Below, piece by piece: positions 1 through 10,111 of a stretch of DNA of 64,000 bases. Made by a program: the position numbers and the translations under genes. Source of the DNA: Colletotrichum lupini (taxonomy: Eukaryota; Ascomycota; Sordariomycetes; Glomerellales; Glomerellaceae); NCBI RefSeq assembly GCF_023278565.1, contig NC_064682.1:4154001-4218000 (forward strand), in the 5' to 3' direction. The notes under the pieces are model-generated. The model made no database searches. It was not told the origin of the DNA and saw only the letters and a program-made list of their open reading frames with translations. How positions within the stretch are numbered: the stretch's first letter is position 1; each line of letters opens with the position of its first letter.

Positions 1-836
1 AATTATCACACGGCAGACCAGACGCATCTTATGCAGTAACTTGTGGCCATGGACAGAACACTTCAAAACGTGGAATTGACACATTTGTTTGCCCCCTTTC
101 GCTAGCGTCCACTTCTCCGGGTCGCGACCCTCTCATAAAATCGGGCATCCGGTGGGAGGTGGGCGGCTGAATAAAGATGAACGGAGCTCTCAGAAGAATC
201 ACGGACGAATACGGCCGTCTCGGACAAGTTGCCCGATTTATTCATCGGCCAACGGAGGGTTCCTAACACCCGAGGTCGCCGGGGCCCATCTCTAGACTCT
301 GCCGGGCGGGGGTGGTAGCGTACAGTTGACGCGCCTCGGGTGATCAGCAGGGCCAAATGGCGGGGAAGAACTCAAACATATGCGACATGGACATGTCCAG
401 GCCCTTTCCGACGTATCGCATGGCATAGGCAGACTGTAGGGCTACATATGAACTGGTCCCAGGTTGAGTCCAATAAGTACGAGGCCCTCGGACCTCCCCC
501 AGGCGAATATTACCCCAAGAGGGCGAAAATGGCAACGCCATTGGCTGGTACACAAGTGGGAATCTGCCGTGGAGCCATGCCGGTGAAGGGGGGCCGTGTT
601 TCTGAGCGTCCTCGACGATCCGTCATCAGGAATTGGGTCAAATCCGAGGATTTACAGAGTCCCCTGAGAGGTGTAGACAGGCCGGGGAGCTCGGATTTAT
701 GATGGTCTCGTATAATAACCATATAACAAACATGCGATGCTGCCGCCATCAAAGAGGCTAATAGTCTTGTTCTAGACAAACATTGTACCTGCATCAACGG
801 GTATTTATCACTGCGAGTTTGTTAGATTAAGCAACA
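1..836. other. intergenic, no gene seen
   Basis: No reading frame here has a recognisable family pattern or spliced continuation. The open frames on both strands are short, overlap each other and are GC-rich by chance. The last 130 bases hold the promoter of the hydrolase gene that starts at 837. Confidence 0.5.
711..718 (+). promoter_or_regulatory. TATA-like box of the S15 hydrolase gene
   Basis: TATAATAA lies about 120 bp upstream of the ATG at 837, a usual distance for a fungal TATA element. It is inferred from motif and spacing only. Confidence 0.35.
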
Positions 837-2817
837 ATGGCGCCACTTATCGTCAACAACATTGAAGTCATCCAGACCCCCACTATCCCTCCAGCATGGC
901 CAACTCCCAAAGAGCCTTCCCGCGTGGAGCTCTCAAGCGGAAGTCAAAAGACCCCAGAGCATCGTCCGCTCCCGTGCGACATCATCCTTGAGCGGGACCA
1001 GCCGTTGACGCTGCGCGACGGGACCCGCATCCGGGTTGACATCTTTCGGCCGAAGACGGACGAGAAGGTCCCCGCCATTCTGATGTGGTCGCCCTACGGG
1101 AAGACTGACACGGGTACGGCCCAATATGATGCCGATGGTGTTGTTGCGTACCAACTACTAACAGTATTTTCCAGGCACCCTGAATCTCCACGCAGTTCCT
1201 TTACGATGTGGCGTTCCCCTGAGCAAACTATCGGGTTACGAGTCGTTCGAGGGGTGGGATCTCCCTTACATGCGCCCTTACTATCAGACTTGAAAGACTG
1301 ACTTGCCTCCAAGACTAGACCCCGCTGAATGGGTGCCGCAAGGCTATGCCATCATCAACGCAGACGCCAGAGGATGCGGTGACTCTGAAGGCGACATGAG
1401 ATCGTGGGGTACCCCAGAGGGCCAAGACGGCTACGACGCCATTGAGGGTATCGCGAAGCTGCCCTGGTGCACAGGCAAGGTCGCCATGGCTGGAAACTCA
1501 TGGCTTGCGCTGTGTCAGTGGTACATAGCCGCCGAGAGGCCGCCTCACTTGGCGTGCATTGCCCCTCTGGAGGGTGCGAGCGATCATATGCGCGAGAGTC
1601 TGTGCCGTGGCGGGATTCCTTCGATTGGGTTCGGGTCGATGATTAACAATGTGGTTCGTGGTAAGTTGCACGCCTATCCATCTATAGGCTTTAACTATTC
1701 GACTCAACTGACTGTGAATCAGGTCGTGGTCAGCAAGAAAACAGCGTCGAGATGCTGCTTAAGCACGGGCAGGGTCTCAGAGCGTACTGGGATGACAAGA
1801 GGGCCCGCATGGACAGGATTGAGGTCCCGGCCTACATCTTGGGCAGCTATTCGACGATGCTTCACACCATTGGGAGCTTCAGAGGTTTTGAAGAGATCCC
1901 TCACCAAAACAAATGGTTCGTTCAATGCATGCACCCTGGCTCAGGTCACAGTTAGTTGACTTCTTCCTAGGATGGTGACTCATGCTACGCAAGAGTGGTT
2001 TGACCTATACAGCCAAGAACGTACCGATGACTTGCAAAAGTTCTTCGACCGCTACGTGAAAGGCATCGACAACGGGTGGGAGAAGACTTCGCCGGTAAGG
2101 CTGGCCGTGCTCGGCTACAACAAGCCACCCGTGATCGATCTCCCTTTTGACTCTCTTCCTTGGCTATCACCGAGTGCCACGAACACGGAACTCCAGCGTC
2201 TTTACTTGGGAGCCGACAAGACGCTGCAGCATTCCAACAACACCGATACCGCAACCCTTGGCTATGAGGGCACGGAAACCATGGTCTTCACGCACACCTT
2301 TTCCAAGTCTACGCAGCTGCTGGGCCCCACCAAGCTCGTGGTCCATGTATCCTGCCCCTCGGCTACAGACTTTGACGTCTACGCTCAGATTCGCAAACGT
2401 GATGCAAGCGGCAAAGACCTCGAGCATATTAACATTCCCCTCGAGGCACTCCCCGTGTCTGATCTCAAGGAAATCCCCAGCGTCAACCCGCTCAAGTACC
2501 TAGGACCCAACGGCAAGCTCCGCGCCTCCAAGCGCAAGGTCGCGCCGGAGCTGTCGCCCAACTACTGGCAGACGCTAGCCCACGACGAAGACATTGAGGT
2601 CAAGGCGGGCGAGACCGTCAAGATGGAGGTCTGGATATGGCCCACTGCCATACAGTTTGATGCCGGGGAGCAGTTGGCGCTCAAGATCACCGGCTCTGAT
2701 AGTCTGGTGTTGCCAGAGTTTGAGTTTCTGGCCGAGAAGCCGAAGAATGCTGCTGGTCAGGTTGTCCACTTCGGCGGAGAGTACGAGAATTACTTGGAGG
2801 GGCATTGGCATGATTGA
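837..2817 (+). CDS. CocE/NonD (peptidase S15-type) hydrolase
   Basis: Five exons fit the frame: 837-1113, 1175-1253, 1314-1660, 1723-1915 and 1971-2817. They give 580 aa. All four introns are GT-AG and 55-62 bp long. The family is the X-Pro dipeptidyl-peptidase S15/CocE-NonD alpha/beta hydrolases. The N-terminal part has the strand pattern DGTRIRVDIFRP, then SPYGKTGTLNLH after splicing, then SGYESFEG-LDPAEW across intron 2 and the family's YAIINADARGCGDSEG. The nucleophile is the Ser of GNSW (codon at 1498-1500). The C-terminal third, from about residue 330, is the beta-rich PepX_C jelly roll seen in this family (KMEVWIWPTAIQFDAGEQL). There is no signal peptide, so it is probably cytosolic. 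Members hydrolyse esters or amides; the substrate here is unknown. It converges with the sedolisin gene 106 bp downstream. Confidence 0.88.
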
Positions 2818-2923
2818 AGGGCTGAGATTCACGAAGCCCGGTTGGCTTTGGTTATTGTACACAGCAGTCATCAGAGTCGTAATTGTGAGATCAAGTGTAT
2901 CAAGTTTCTACGATTACAAAGCC

Positions 2924-4744
2924 TCACTCCAACGCCTGAAGGAACTTGGACAAGTCCAACGTCCCAAGGCCAGTCGCCGGATCCCATCCAGCAGTCGCAG
3001 ACCACCCGCTCTCAACCTTCGTCCCGTAAGAGCAGCTTCCGCTAGATCCGCTCGTGACATCACTGATCGCGGAACGGACCTTGTCAGAGTACAGCAGCGG
3101 GTTAAGGAATCCCAAAGCAGGCTTTCCCTCCCTCATGCGCTTGTCGTTGGCGAGAGCGATCATCGCAGCGACGACGGGCGTGCTGGCGCTCGTCCCCTTC
3201 TGCGTCCACCCAGGCTGCATCAGGAACCGGGACCCAATGGCCGAGATGTCCGGGCTGCCGCGGCCGTTCGGTGCGTACCAGCCTGCGTGTGATCCGTTGA
3301 TGCCGGCAATGTACGCCTTGGCCGCGGACTCCTGCCACGACGGACGCTCAAAGTACTCACTGAATCCACCGGAGCTGTACCACGCAGGCTCCGTCGGCGC
3401 ATAGTTGCCCGTCGCGCCGACACCCGTGACCCAGGGACAGTCGACGGGGAACGTCGGGATAAACTTTGTCGTGTTCTTGCCGTCGTTTGAGATGCAGTCT
3501 CCTGAACCGATGCCCGCTGCGCCACCGTCGCCGGTAGCTACCAGAACAGAAACGCCACGGGCGGCGACTTGCATGAAGAGGTCGCAGACACGACGGGCGT
3601 ACGGCTGCGGGATGAGCTGCTCATCGTCGGTATAGGAGATGGAGATGACGTCTGGGATGGTCTCGCGGGCGAGCAGGGCCTCGAGGAACTCGATCCAGGG
3701 CTCGTGGGCGCTGTCCTTGGGATCCTTTTCTTTGCCGTCGGGCCCGATTTCGGGACCGCGGCCGCCAGTGGAGAAGTAGGTTGCGTTCATCGGCTGGATG
3801 AAGGGCATGCTATACTGGATGTCCAGCAAAGCCTCGACGCCGTTGCCTTCGGTGGTGTCGCTGCCGCCGTTGATGGACTCCACCGTGAGGTTGTACTTTG
3901 GCGAGAAGGTGGTGGTGTTTCGGCGGGGGCTGTAGGACGCCAGGAAGGCTTGGAGAGTAGGAACATTGGGATATTGCTCTAGGAAGCCGGCGATGCCAAA
4001 GTCTGTGGGTGATGGTCCATTTGGCGGGCTGTAGTTGATGTTGTAGAGATCCACGATGCAGTCGGGGGTTGTGTAGTCCCAGCAGCTTCGAGGCACTGTG
4101 ATGCGTCAGTGATGTGGTGACTTAGAAACTTGGCTATTGGGATCCGCCATGAACTTACTCGTGCTCTGTCGCTTTACTTTGCCAGACTCCCTCGCCTTGA
4201 TCTGTCGTCTAGGCGGCTTGCTCATGAACTGAGTAACCGGGAAGACAAAGTCGACAACCTCTGAGACCTGGCTCGGAAGAGTGTACTCCTTGGCCCGCAA
4301 CACAGCCTTCTCGCTCTTGTACTGATACTTGAAGAACTTGCAACCCAACAAGCGATTCGCTTTGACGACGGTGGTGTTTATGCGAACCCAAGGGCCGTCC
4401 TGAACAAAGCTCCGAATATCGTGAGCAGAAAGCCAAGTCGCAACGACAGCGTAGGCATCAGCGTTCGGCTCCTGGAACATCTTCAACAGATCGTGAGATA
4501 CGTGTGCGCCATACTCGGCATGATTTGGGTCGCTGGTCACCTCGAGACGTGCCTTTAGCTCCGACAAGCCGGGCTGCTTCAACGCGACGGAAAGCTGGAT
4601 CGTGTTGAGGTCATCAGCCGCAGCGATATGCCGCCAGCCCTGCGGGAGCTGCTTCACGACCTCGTGAACTGCATGGCCGCTAGTAGTCGGTTGACTGAGA
4701 GCGAAGCTGCTCAGAAGCAGAGTTGAAACTAACGATAGCCTCAT
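2924..4744 (-). CDS. secreted sedolisin (tripeptidyl-peptidase, S53 family)
   Basis: Two exons, 4744-4159 and 4095-2924, are separated by a 63-bp GT-AG intron (4158-4096) and encode 585 aa. I chose the Met at 4744 because it opens a clean signal peptide (MRLSLVSTLLLSSFALS). An in-frame Met at 4768 would place eight charged or polar residues before it. The N-terminal ~200 residues are the pro-kumamolisin activation domain, ending near a basic RRQIK/VKRQ stretch that suits maturation. The peptidase domain has the sedolisin Glu/Asp pair in GNGVEALLDIQY (Glu codon 3833-3835, Asp codon 3821-3823), the Asp-bearing ATGDGG segment and the Ser in KGTSASTP (codon 3188-3190). The C-terminal calcium site is AISDVTSGSSG...GWDPATGLGT. 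All key residues are present, so an active acid peptidase releasing tripeptides or cutting internally outside the cell is expected. It may be TPP-like or endo-acting. Confidence 0.92.
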
Positions 4745-4768
4745 ATTCTCTGTCTTGTGGGCGTACAA

Positions 4769-5640
4769 GCTTGTGGGAGCGTGGTGAGTCTCACTCTCTG
4801 CTACGGTCTGCTTGAGCTTGCAGCGTCACTTCATCTAATACCAGCAGCCAGCCTTCAGGGGCCGGGACAAGCTTTTCGGCAACTCGCCCGTATCACTCGA
4901 CCCGCTGCTTGGCGATGAAGAACATCTTGGGTAGGATTTGACATCATCGTGGACTCTTTCCCCCTCCAGGGGTACCCATGCAACAATGCTTTTTAAAAGG
5001 TGAAATCTCCGCCAAAAAGCTCGTATCCAAAAGATCGGACGACTGCCGAATCCCGGTAGGACAAGTCAAAAAGAATACAACCTTCACAACGGGGCCAACC
5101 GTCGGCCCTACCGCCCTGGGCTTAACCCAAAATACTAGACGAAGCTTGATGGTGGTTCGGTGCATTGAGCCAATCTCGCTTTGGCTCGACAATAGGAAAG
5201 CCGTTGATATCCACCAACTACCGTGCACTACGACCCCATATCAGCACTTTATTCGATGCCTGTCGCAATCTTAACACGAAAAATACTCTTCTCACGGCTC
5301 CCACCGGCGTTGGCGGCAGCGACTCTCCATGGGTTGTTTCGGGGCGATCATGGCCAAGCCGGGACTCGAGGCTGCGTGAACCTGCTTTCTCCGGAAAGTC
5401 GCCCGAATATTCCTCGGTCTCGCAGGTCATAGGTCATATGAGATTCTTAAAAGTTAGTATCCGAAAATAGCATTAGCATGACCCCGGTCGTGATCTTCCC
5501 CGCCATGAACTTTCACGGACCAGGAGCCTGTGGCCATATCACCACGAGATGATAAGAGAACGTGAACCCTCACACCGGAGTTGAGCCTCTCTTCCACCAC
5601 GCACCTCAGTCACTCGCTCAAATTCGCTCCTACCGACAAG
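4769..5640. other. intergenic between two secreted-protease genes
   Basis: This is the divergent promoter region of the sedolisin gene (leftward) and the pepsin-like gene (rightward). The short open frames on both strands show no family pattern. Some poly-purine and AT-rich patches are present but no convincing TATA box. Confidence 0.5.
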
Positions 5641-6882
5641 ATGCTTGCCCAGTCCCTTGTCATGACGGCCCTGGCCAACGGCGCCCTCGCGGCCATCCCC
5701 ACCGTCAGCGTCCCTCTGCACTACTACTACGGCGGCGGCCACAAGATCGCCACGAACCTGGTGAACTCGGCCGCAAACACCTCGGTCGAGGTCGTTTTCG
5801 ACCAGGGCTCCGAGAACTTCTGGGTCTTTGGCCCGAACGCCATCAACAACTGGGGCTGCACCGGCTTCTTCTGCCAGGGCCAGTGCAACGCCACGGCGGA
5901 GCCCTTCTACGACTACCCTCACAGCGCGACGGCCAAGAAACCCGAGACGTTCGTGACGCAGTATGCCTACGGTGGGTACACCAAGATTGTCCAAGGCAAG
6001 GAGAGCGTCAACGACACATTCCTCTTTGCCGGCGACGCCGGTCTCACGTCAAAGGTGGACGCCCGCGTGGCTATTGCCAACTACATGCAGCAGCGCCTGT
6101 TGGACGGCGGCCAGTGCAAGCCGGCCCCGTATGACCTCGGCATCCTCGGCGTGGCGCCCTTCTACCGTACCGCAGAGTGGAACACCACCGGCCCTCATGT
6201 CCGTCAGGATCTCCTCGAGAAGGGAGCCATCAGCGCCCCCGTCCAGAGCATTTGGTTCGACGAGGCTCCCGCCGACTGGAAGGGCACCTTCACCGGCAAC
6301 GCCGTCTTCGGCGCCATTGACCTGTCCAAGTTCACGGGTGACCTCGTCCGGGTGCCTCTCGTCGAGAACGATGGTCTCGGTGCCACTGTCGGATACTTTG
6401 TCTCTCCTCCCACCGTCAAGGTCAAGAACGTCACCCTCGACAAGTCGGAAGTGACCACAAAGTCCTGCATGATCGACTCTGGCACCCAGATCAACGACCT
6501 GCCCATCGGTGATGCTGGCCTTGCAGCCTTCTTCGCTGCCGCCGGCCTCACCCGTGATTCCATCGGTCACGTCTCCTACAACGGCAGCTGCGATTCCGTT
6601 CCCAAGGACCTCACCATCGATCTCGAGTTTGCCGGTGCCGACGGTAAGAGCGTGACCATCAAGACTCCTATCCGTAACTACATCCGCAACAACGCGGATG
6701 CCGAAGCTGGGCTCTGCGCACTCAACATTGACACCGGCGCTTGCATGCTTGGTGCTCCCTTCGCCACCTCTGCGTTCTTCGCTGCCGATGATGCCAAAGG
6801 CGAGATTGCGCTGGCACAGGGTGGTATCTCGAAGAGAGGTAGCAAAGCGGATGACGCCTCTCTGTCACTCACTATTCCTTGA
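5641..6882 (+). CDS. secreted pepsin-like aspartic protease (A1)
   Basis: A single exon encodes 413 aa. An in-frame Met lies upstream at 5581, but the Met at 5641 opens a signal peptide (MLAQSLVMTALANGALA), so I take it as the start. The two catalytic aspartates sit in DQGSENFWV (codon 5800-5802) and DSGTQINDLP (codon 6475-6477). The first motif is normally D-T/S-G-S; here the second position is Gln. Several NxT/NxS glycosylation sites are visible, and Cys pairs (NNWGCTGFFCQGQC; CALNIDTGACML) suggest disulphides. There is no C-terminal hydrophobic tail, so it is probably released rather than GPI-anchored. It is divergent from the sedolisin gene across a 0.9-kb intergenic region, which suggests, but does not show, shared regulation of protein breakdown. 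Confidence 0.85.
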   Translation: MLAQSLVMTALANGALAAIPTVSVPLHYYYGGGHKIATNLVNSAANTSVEVVFDQGSENFWVFGPNAINNWGCTGFFCQGQCNATAEPFYDYPHSATAKKPETFVTQYAYGGYTKIVQGKESVNDTFLFAGDAGLTSKVDARVAIANYMQQRLLDGGQCKPAPYDLGILGVAPFYRTAEWNTTGPHVRQDLLEKGAISAPVQSIWFDEAPADWKGTFTGNAVFGAIDLSKFTGDLVRVPLVENDGLGATVGYFVSPPTVKVKNVTLDKSEVTTKSCMIDSGTQINDLPIGDAGLAAFFAAAGLTRDSIGHVSYNGSCDSVPKDLTIDLEFAGADGKSVTIKTPIRNYIRNNADAEAGLCALNIDTGACMLGAPFATSAFFAADDAKGEIALAQGGISKRGSKADDASLSLTIP

Positions 6883-7058
6883 ACAGGGATTCGGTCGCGT
6901 GGATAGTAAATCAATAATCGTTAATCGTTAAATCTCAAGAAAGTGCAAGTAGCCATATCTGCGTGGAGAAACATCAAATCCAATCTGTCATTGATCTGAT
7001 ATACCGCTCATGAATCCGCTCGGTGGTGGCAATCTGGTACAACACAATACAAACCAGC

Positions 7059-8453
7059 TTAAAGTAAAGGCGCCTTGCTGTCCACCCGCGTCTTGACTCT
7101 GACGTGGAAGTCCACCGGTCTCAAGTTGAACCACCCGTCCTGTTTCAACTCATACGAAGGATCCGCCATAGTGAAATCCACCTCCTTGATCAACTTGGCC
7201 ACCACAACCATGTTCCACAACCACGCATAGTGCTTACCAATGCACTCTCGCTTTCCATTACCATAGGACCTTCTTACACTCAAAGGCAGCTGCTCGTACT
7301 TGTCACCCATCATACGCTCAGGCTTGAAAGCCAATGGGTCTTCAAAGACCGAAGGATCCCGGTTCACACCCGCGAGAACGACGATCATGGGCTGGTTGTA
7401 GGCGATCTGATACTGGCCTCCTGCGAGGAACACGGGGCTCTTGTCGCCGTCCTTAGGGATGGGCTCAATGTTGAACCCTGGGGCGGCGAATGAAAGCCGC
7501 AGAGACTCGCGGACGATGCCCTCGATATATTTGAGCTGCGAGAGGTGCGCAAAGGTCAACTCACCATCACCGACAACACGATTGAGCTCATTGCGCGCGG
7601 TAGTGATGACATTAGGGTTCTTCAGCAGGAAGTAGATGGCAGTGCTGACCATGCCTGGCGCCGTGCTGCTGCCGATGGGCATGGAGACTATTTCGTCAAT
7701 GACTTGGGTGTGAGTCAAAGCCTTCTCCGACTCGGAGTCCACTGTGCTGAGAAGGGCAGCCAAAAGATCCTTCCTGTCCGATGGATTGGATTTCCGGTAT
7801 TGGACCAGATCTTCGGCGTATGCCCGCATCACTTGCTTTCCCTTCTTGAACTTGCTTCCATAAAAGAGCCAGTTGAAGAGACCAGGTCGATTAGGTCGCT
7901 GCATTGCCTCGGATGTCGAGTCCTCCATGCCTCGAAGCATCGGGTGTTCTGGTCCAGTAAGACAGTTGAGCTTCTTGCCGAAGAGTGCCAGCGTCGTAGC
8001 CTCGAGGTTCAATCTGTTGAGCTCGCCAATGGCAGACACCTCAGCGTTGACGCCGAGGCCCTTCCACTTCTCGAGAAGCTCGTTTGTCGTGCTGAGCATG
8101 TCCGTAAAACGCTCCGCCACGGACGCTGCCGTCAATTTGGGGGCGATGATGCGGTGGGCGATGCCCCAGTTTTCCTCGTGGTCGTAGGCTGTGAACAGAG
8201 CATCGTGGACTGCGTATCGGATCTCGACGATGGGACCGCCGACGTACTTGCGGAACCGTTTCTCGTCGCAAAGTTCCTCTACAAGCGCGGCACCAGCAAC
8301 GAAGACGATTGTTTTGTTGAGGACTTTGATTTGGAAGATCTCGCCGTACGTCTCGGACAGCTTCTTGAGAGACGCCCAGGTGTTCTTGGTGTCGATGTTC
8401 TTGATGTTGCCCAGAATAGGCACCCCTGGTGGTCGTGGAATCGGGGTCGCCAT
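7059..8453 (-). CDS. cytochrome P450, CYP505/BM3-like heme domain without reductase
   Basis: A single exon encodes 464 aa. The N-terminus (PRPPGVPILGNIKNID) has the proline-rich hinge typical of soluble CYP102/CYP505 heme domains and no membrane anchor. The C-helix WxxxH is present (NWGIAH). The K-helix ExxR is ESLR, the PERF-like motif is KPERMM, and the heme loop is SYGNGKRECIG with the Cys ligand and Tyr where Phe is usual. The I-helix reads PIGSSTAPG (GSST encoded by 7662-7673). Aligned with BM3 AGHETTSG, the conserved acidic residue is Ser, although the Thr is kept. The protein ends where CYP505 enzymes would continue into a CPR reductase. No reductase lies nearby, so it would need a separate electron donor or a peroxide or isomerase chemistry. 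The family oxidises fatty acids or polyketide-like substrates; the substrate here is unknown. Confidence 0.88.
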   Translation of the reverse strand: MATPIPRPPGVPILGNIKNIDTKNTWASLKKLSETYGEIFQIKVLNKTIVFVAGAALVEELCDEKRFRKYVGGPIVEIRYAVHDALFTAYDHEENWGIAHRIIAPKLTAASVAERFTDMLSTTNELLEKWKGLGVNAEVSAIGELNRLNLEATTLALFGKKLNCLTGPEHPMLRGMEDSTSEAMQRPNRPGLFNWLFYGSKFKKGKQVMRAYAEDLVQYRKSNPSDRKDLLAALLSTVDSESEKALTHTQVIDEIVSMPIGSSTAPGMVSTAIYFLLKNPNVITTARNELNRVVGDGELTFAHLSQLKYIEGIVRESLRLSFAAPGFNIEPIPKDGDKSPVFLAGGQYQIAYNQPMIVVLAGVNRDPSVFEDPLAFKPERMMGDKYEQLPLSVRRSYGNGKRECIGKHYAWLWNMVVVAKLIKEVDFTMADPSYELKQDGWFNLRPVDFHVRVKTRVDSKAPLL

Positions 8454-9601
8454 CGTGTGAAATATGAGGACAGTGGTCTGGATGGAAGACTAGGATGGAA
8501 TTTGGAGAAAGCGGTAGCTAGCGGAGACAGCAAACCGGTCCAAAAGAAAAAAAAAGCTGCCCGACCTCGAGCCTTAAAACGAAATGCCCAGCATCACCCA
8601 AGTTCCCAGGTCTGAGATGTGGAATCCTCTTTGTTACCCCTTCGCGTCACTGGCCCAAAGCTATCTCTCGACTGTCTCACCGGGTCACGGCATCTCCCAG
8701 GCGCGACGGCCCGTATTTTGCTAACGCAACTGCTGTCATTGGGTCGACTGGCGTCGGTGTCACGGTGTTTGGCTGTTTTCGTCCAGTTCGGAGAATCATG
8801 TCTCACAAGGTCAGACACTACGCTGAACGAATGCTGATTGCGCCTCGCCGTTACACCTCTGCGGGGAGTCTGCATTGTGTCATGCTCGTCATCACATGAA
8901 TATCGCCAAAATCTAGGTTTGACGGTGGATGTAGACAGAACATCGTCGTGCAAGTAGGCAGGTAGTCGGAACTCTTCTGCAGGTCGCGTGGGTGCGGTCC
9001 GGTTAAGTGTTGTTGTGAAAACGCCCAGCAAACTCCGGGCCCGCATCGTTGTCTCTGATCTTTTGAACTTGAAACTATGCGAAATATCACCAGATGGGGA
9101 AGCAATTCCGGAGATCTACAAAATGATTCTCCCTAGCTGATAATCGAGCAAGACATGTATTAGTTGGCCAGACATTAAGCTTATTATCATTGGTTCGATA
9201 TCGCTATGCATGTGTACCGCGTTGTCTGTGTACCATCGTAATTTCTCTAACCTGATAAAATACTTCCTACTTTCGACGACACCGACCATGCATGCCTTGT
9301 GTAGAACATGACATTTTGAGGGCAAAGTCACCCTATTGCCGATCTTGCTGGTAGTATTCATGAACGTCAACTCGATGCTTGCTCACAATGCAATGGACAG
9401 CTACTTACTCCACATGATGATACCCATATTCATTTTACCTCGATGGTCGACTATAACGTTCGCCGATGGCTGGCTTACCTTAGTTAGATAGACACCTCGT
9501 CAGATGTTGAAGGTGAGTCAATATGGTATCAAAACCTGACTGAAAACTACATGAAATGGTACACATCCACTACACTCCTTCGTAATGGCCAAAAATGAAA
9601 A
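8454..9601. other. intergenic, no gene seen
   Basis: This stretch holds the P450 promoter and further sequence with no supported gene. A 150-codon open frame on the minus strand (9046-8594) has no recognisable pattern and is probably chance. Confidence 0.45.
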
Positions 9602-9676
9602 TGCGACCAGTGTGGATTGAACACACGACCTTCAGATTGATTGAATGAAGTTTTCAATGGGTCTTGTTGACCCATA

Positions 9677-9707
<31 letters not shown>

Positions 9708-9713
9708 GTTCGC
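9602..9713 (-). tRNA. tRNA-Phe (GAA) with a 39-nt intron
   Basis: Read on the minus strand from 9713, the gene starts GCGAACA and has a normal D arm (GCTC-AGTTGGGA-GAGC). The anticodon stem TCAGA/TCTGA carries the loop CTGAAG, giving anticodon GAA. The T arm is GTGTG-TTCAATC-CACAC. The acceptor pairs GCGAACA with TGGTCGC with one mismatch at pair 5, and the discriminator is A (9602). The intron spans 9638-9676, immediately after position 37, the canonical site for eukaryotic tRNA introns. Confidence 0.9.
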
Positions 9714-10111
9714 CGCTCATCTTCGAGCCCACCTACCGTTCGATGGATTCATGTTCGCCATCGGCAACTGTTCGACAATACGCAACGGAATTCTTAATAT
9801 CACGTTCATCACGGATCAATTCGGTATTGTCACCTGGATTTGGGCGCAATGTATTCTTCACTCACGTCTTTGATAGTGGCCTCAGCCCGGGTCCTTGATA
9901 GCTTCGATCTCAAGATAATTGAGTCCGGAGCGCGGCTTCTAAGAGACAATTAGAAACGAACACACTGTGAAGTATAGTTGAAAGTTCTTAGCAGTTGAAA
10001 GGAGCATTGATGGAACGACAAGTTCGATTTTTGGAAACCCTGTTCAAAGTACATACATAGTACGTGAAGGCGTGCTCCTTCTTTCCTGACTTTCTGGCAC
10101 AGAACCAAGCC
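9714..10111. other. intergenic between tRNA-Phe and the alpha/beta hydrolase
   Basis: No open frame or RNA structure was recognised. It includes the 5' flank of tRNA-Phe and the 3' flank of the hydrolase gene. Confidence 0.5.

Noticed and set aside
1972..2817. reading the last hydrolase exon as a separate gene starting at 1972
   Set aside because: A 55-bp GT-AG intron (1916-1970) joins it in frame to the upstream exon and yields the family's KW-to-TQEW spacing, so it is one gene.
8594..9046. 150-codon open frame on the minus strand
   Set aside because: It has an unremarkable composition rich in Arg, Ser and Thr, no motif, and lies in a promoter-like region.
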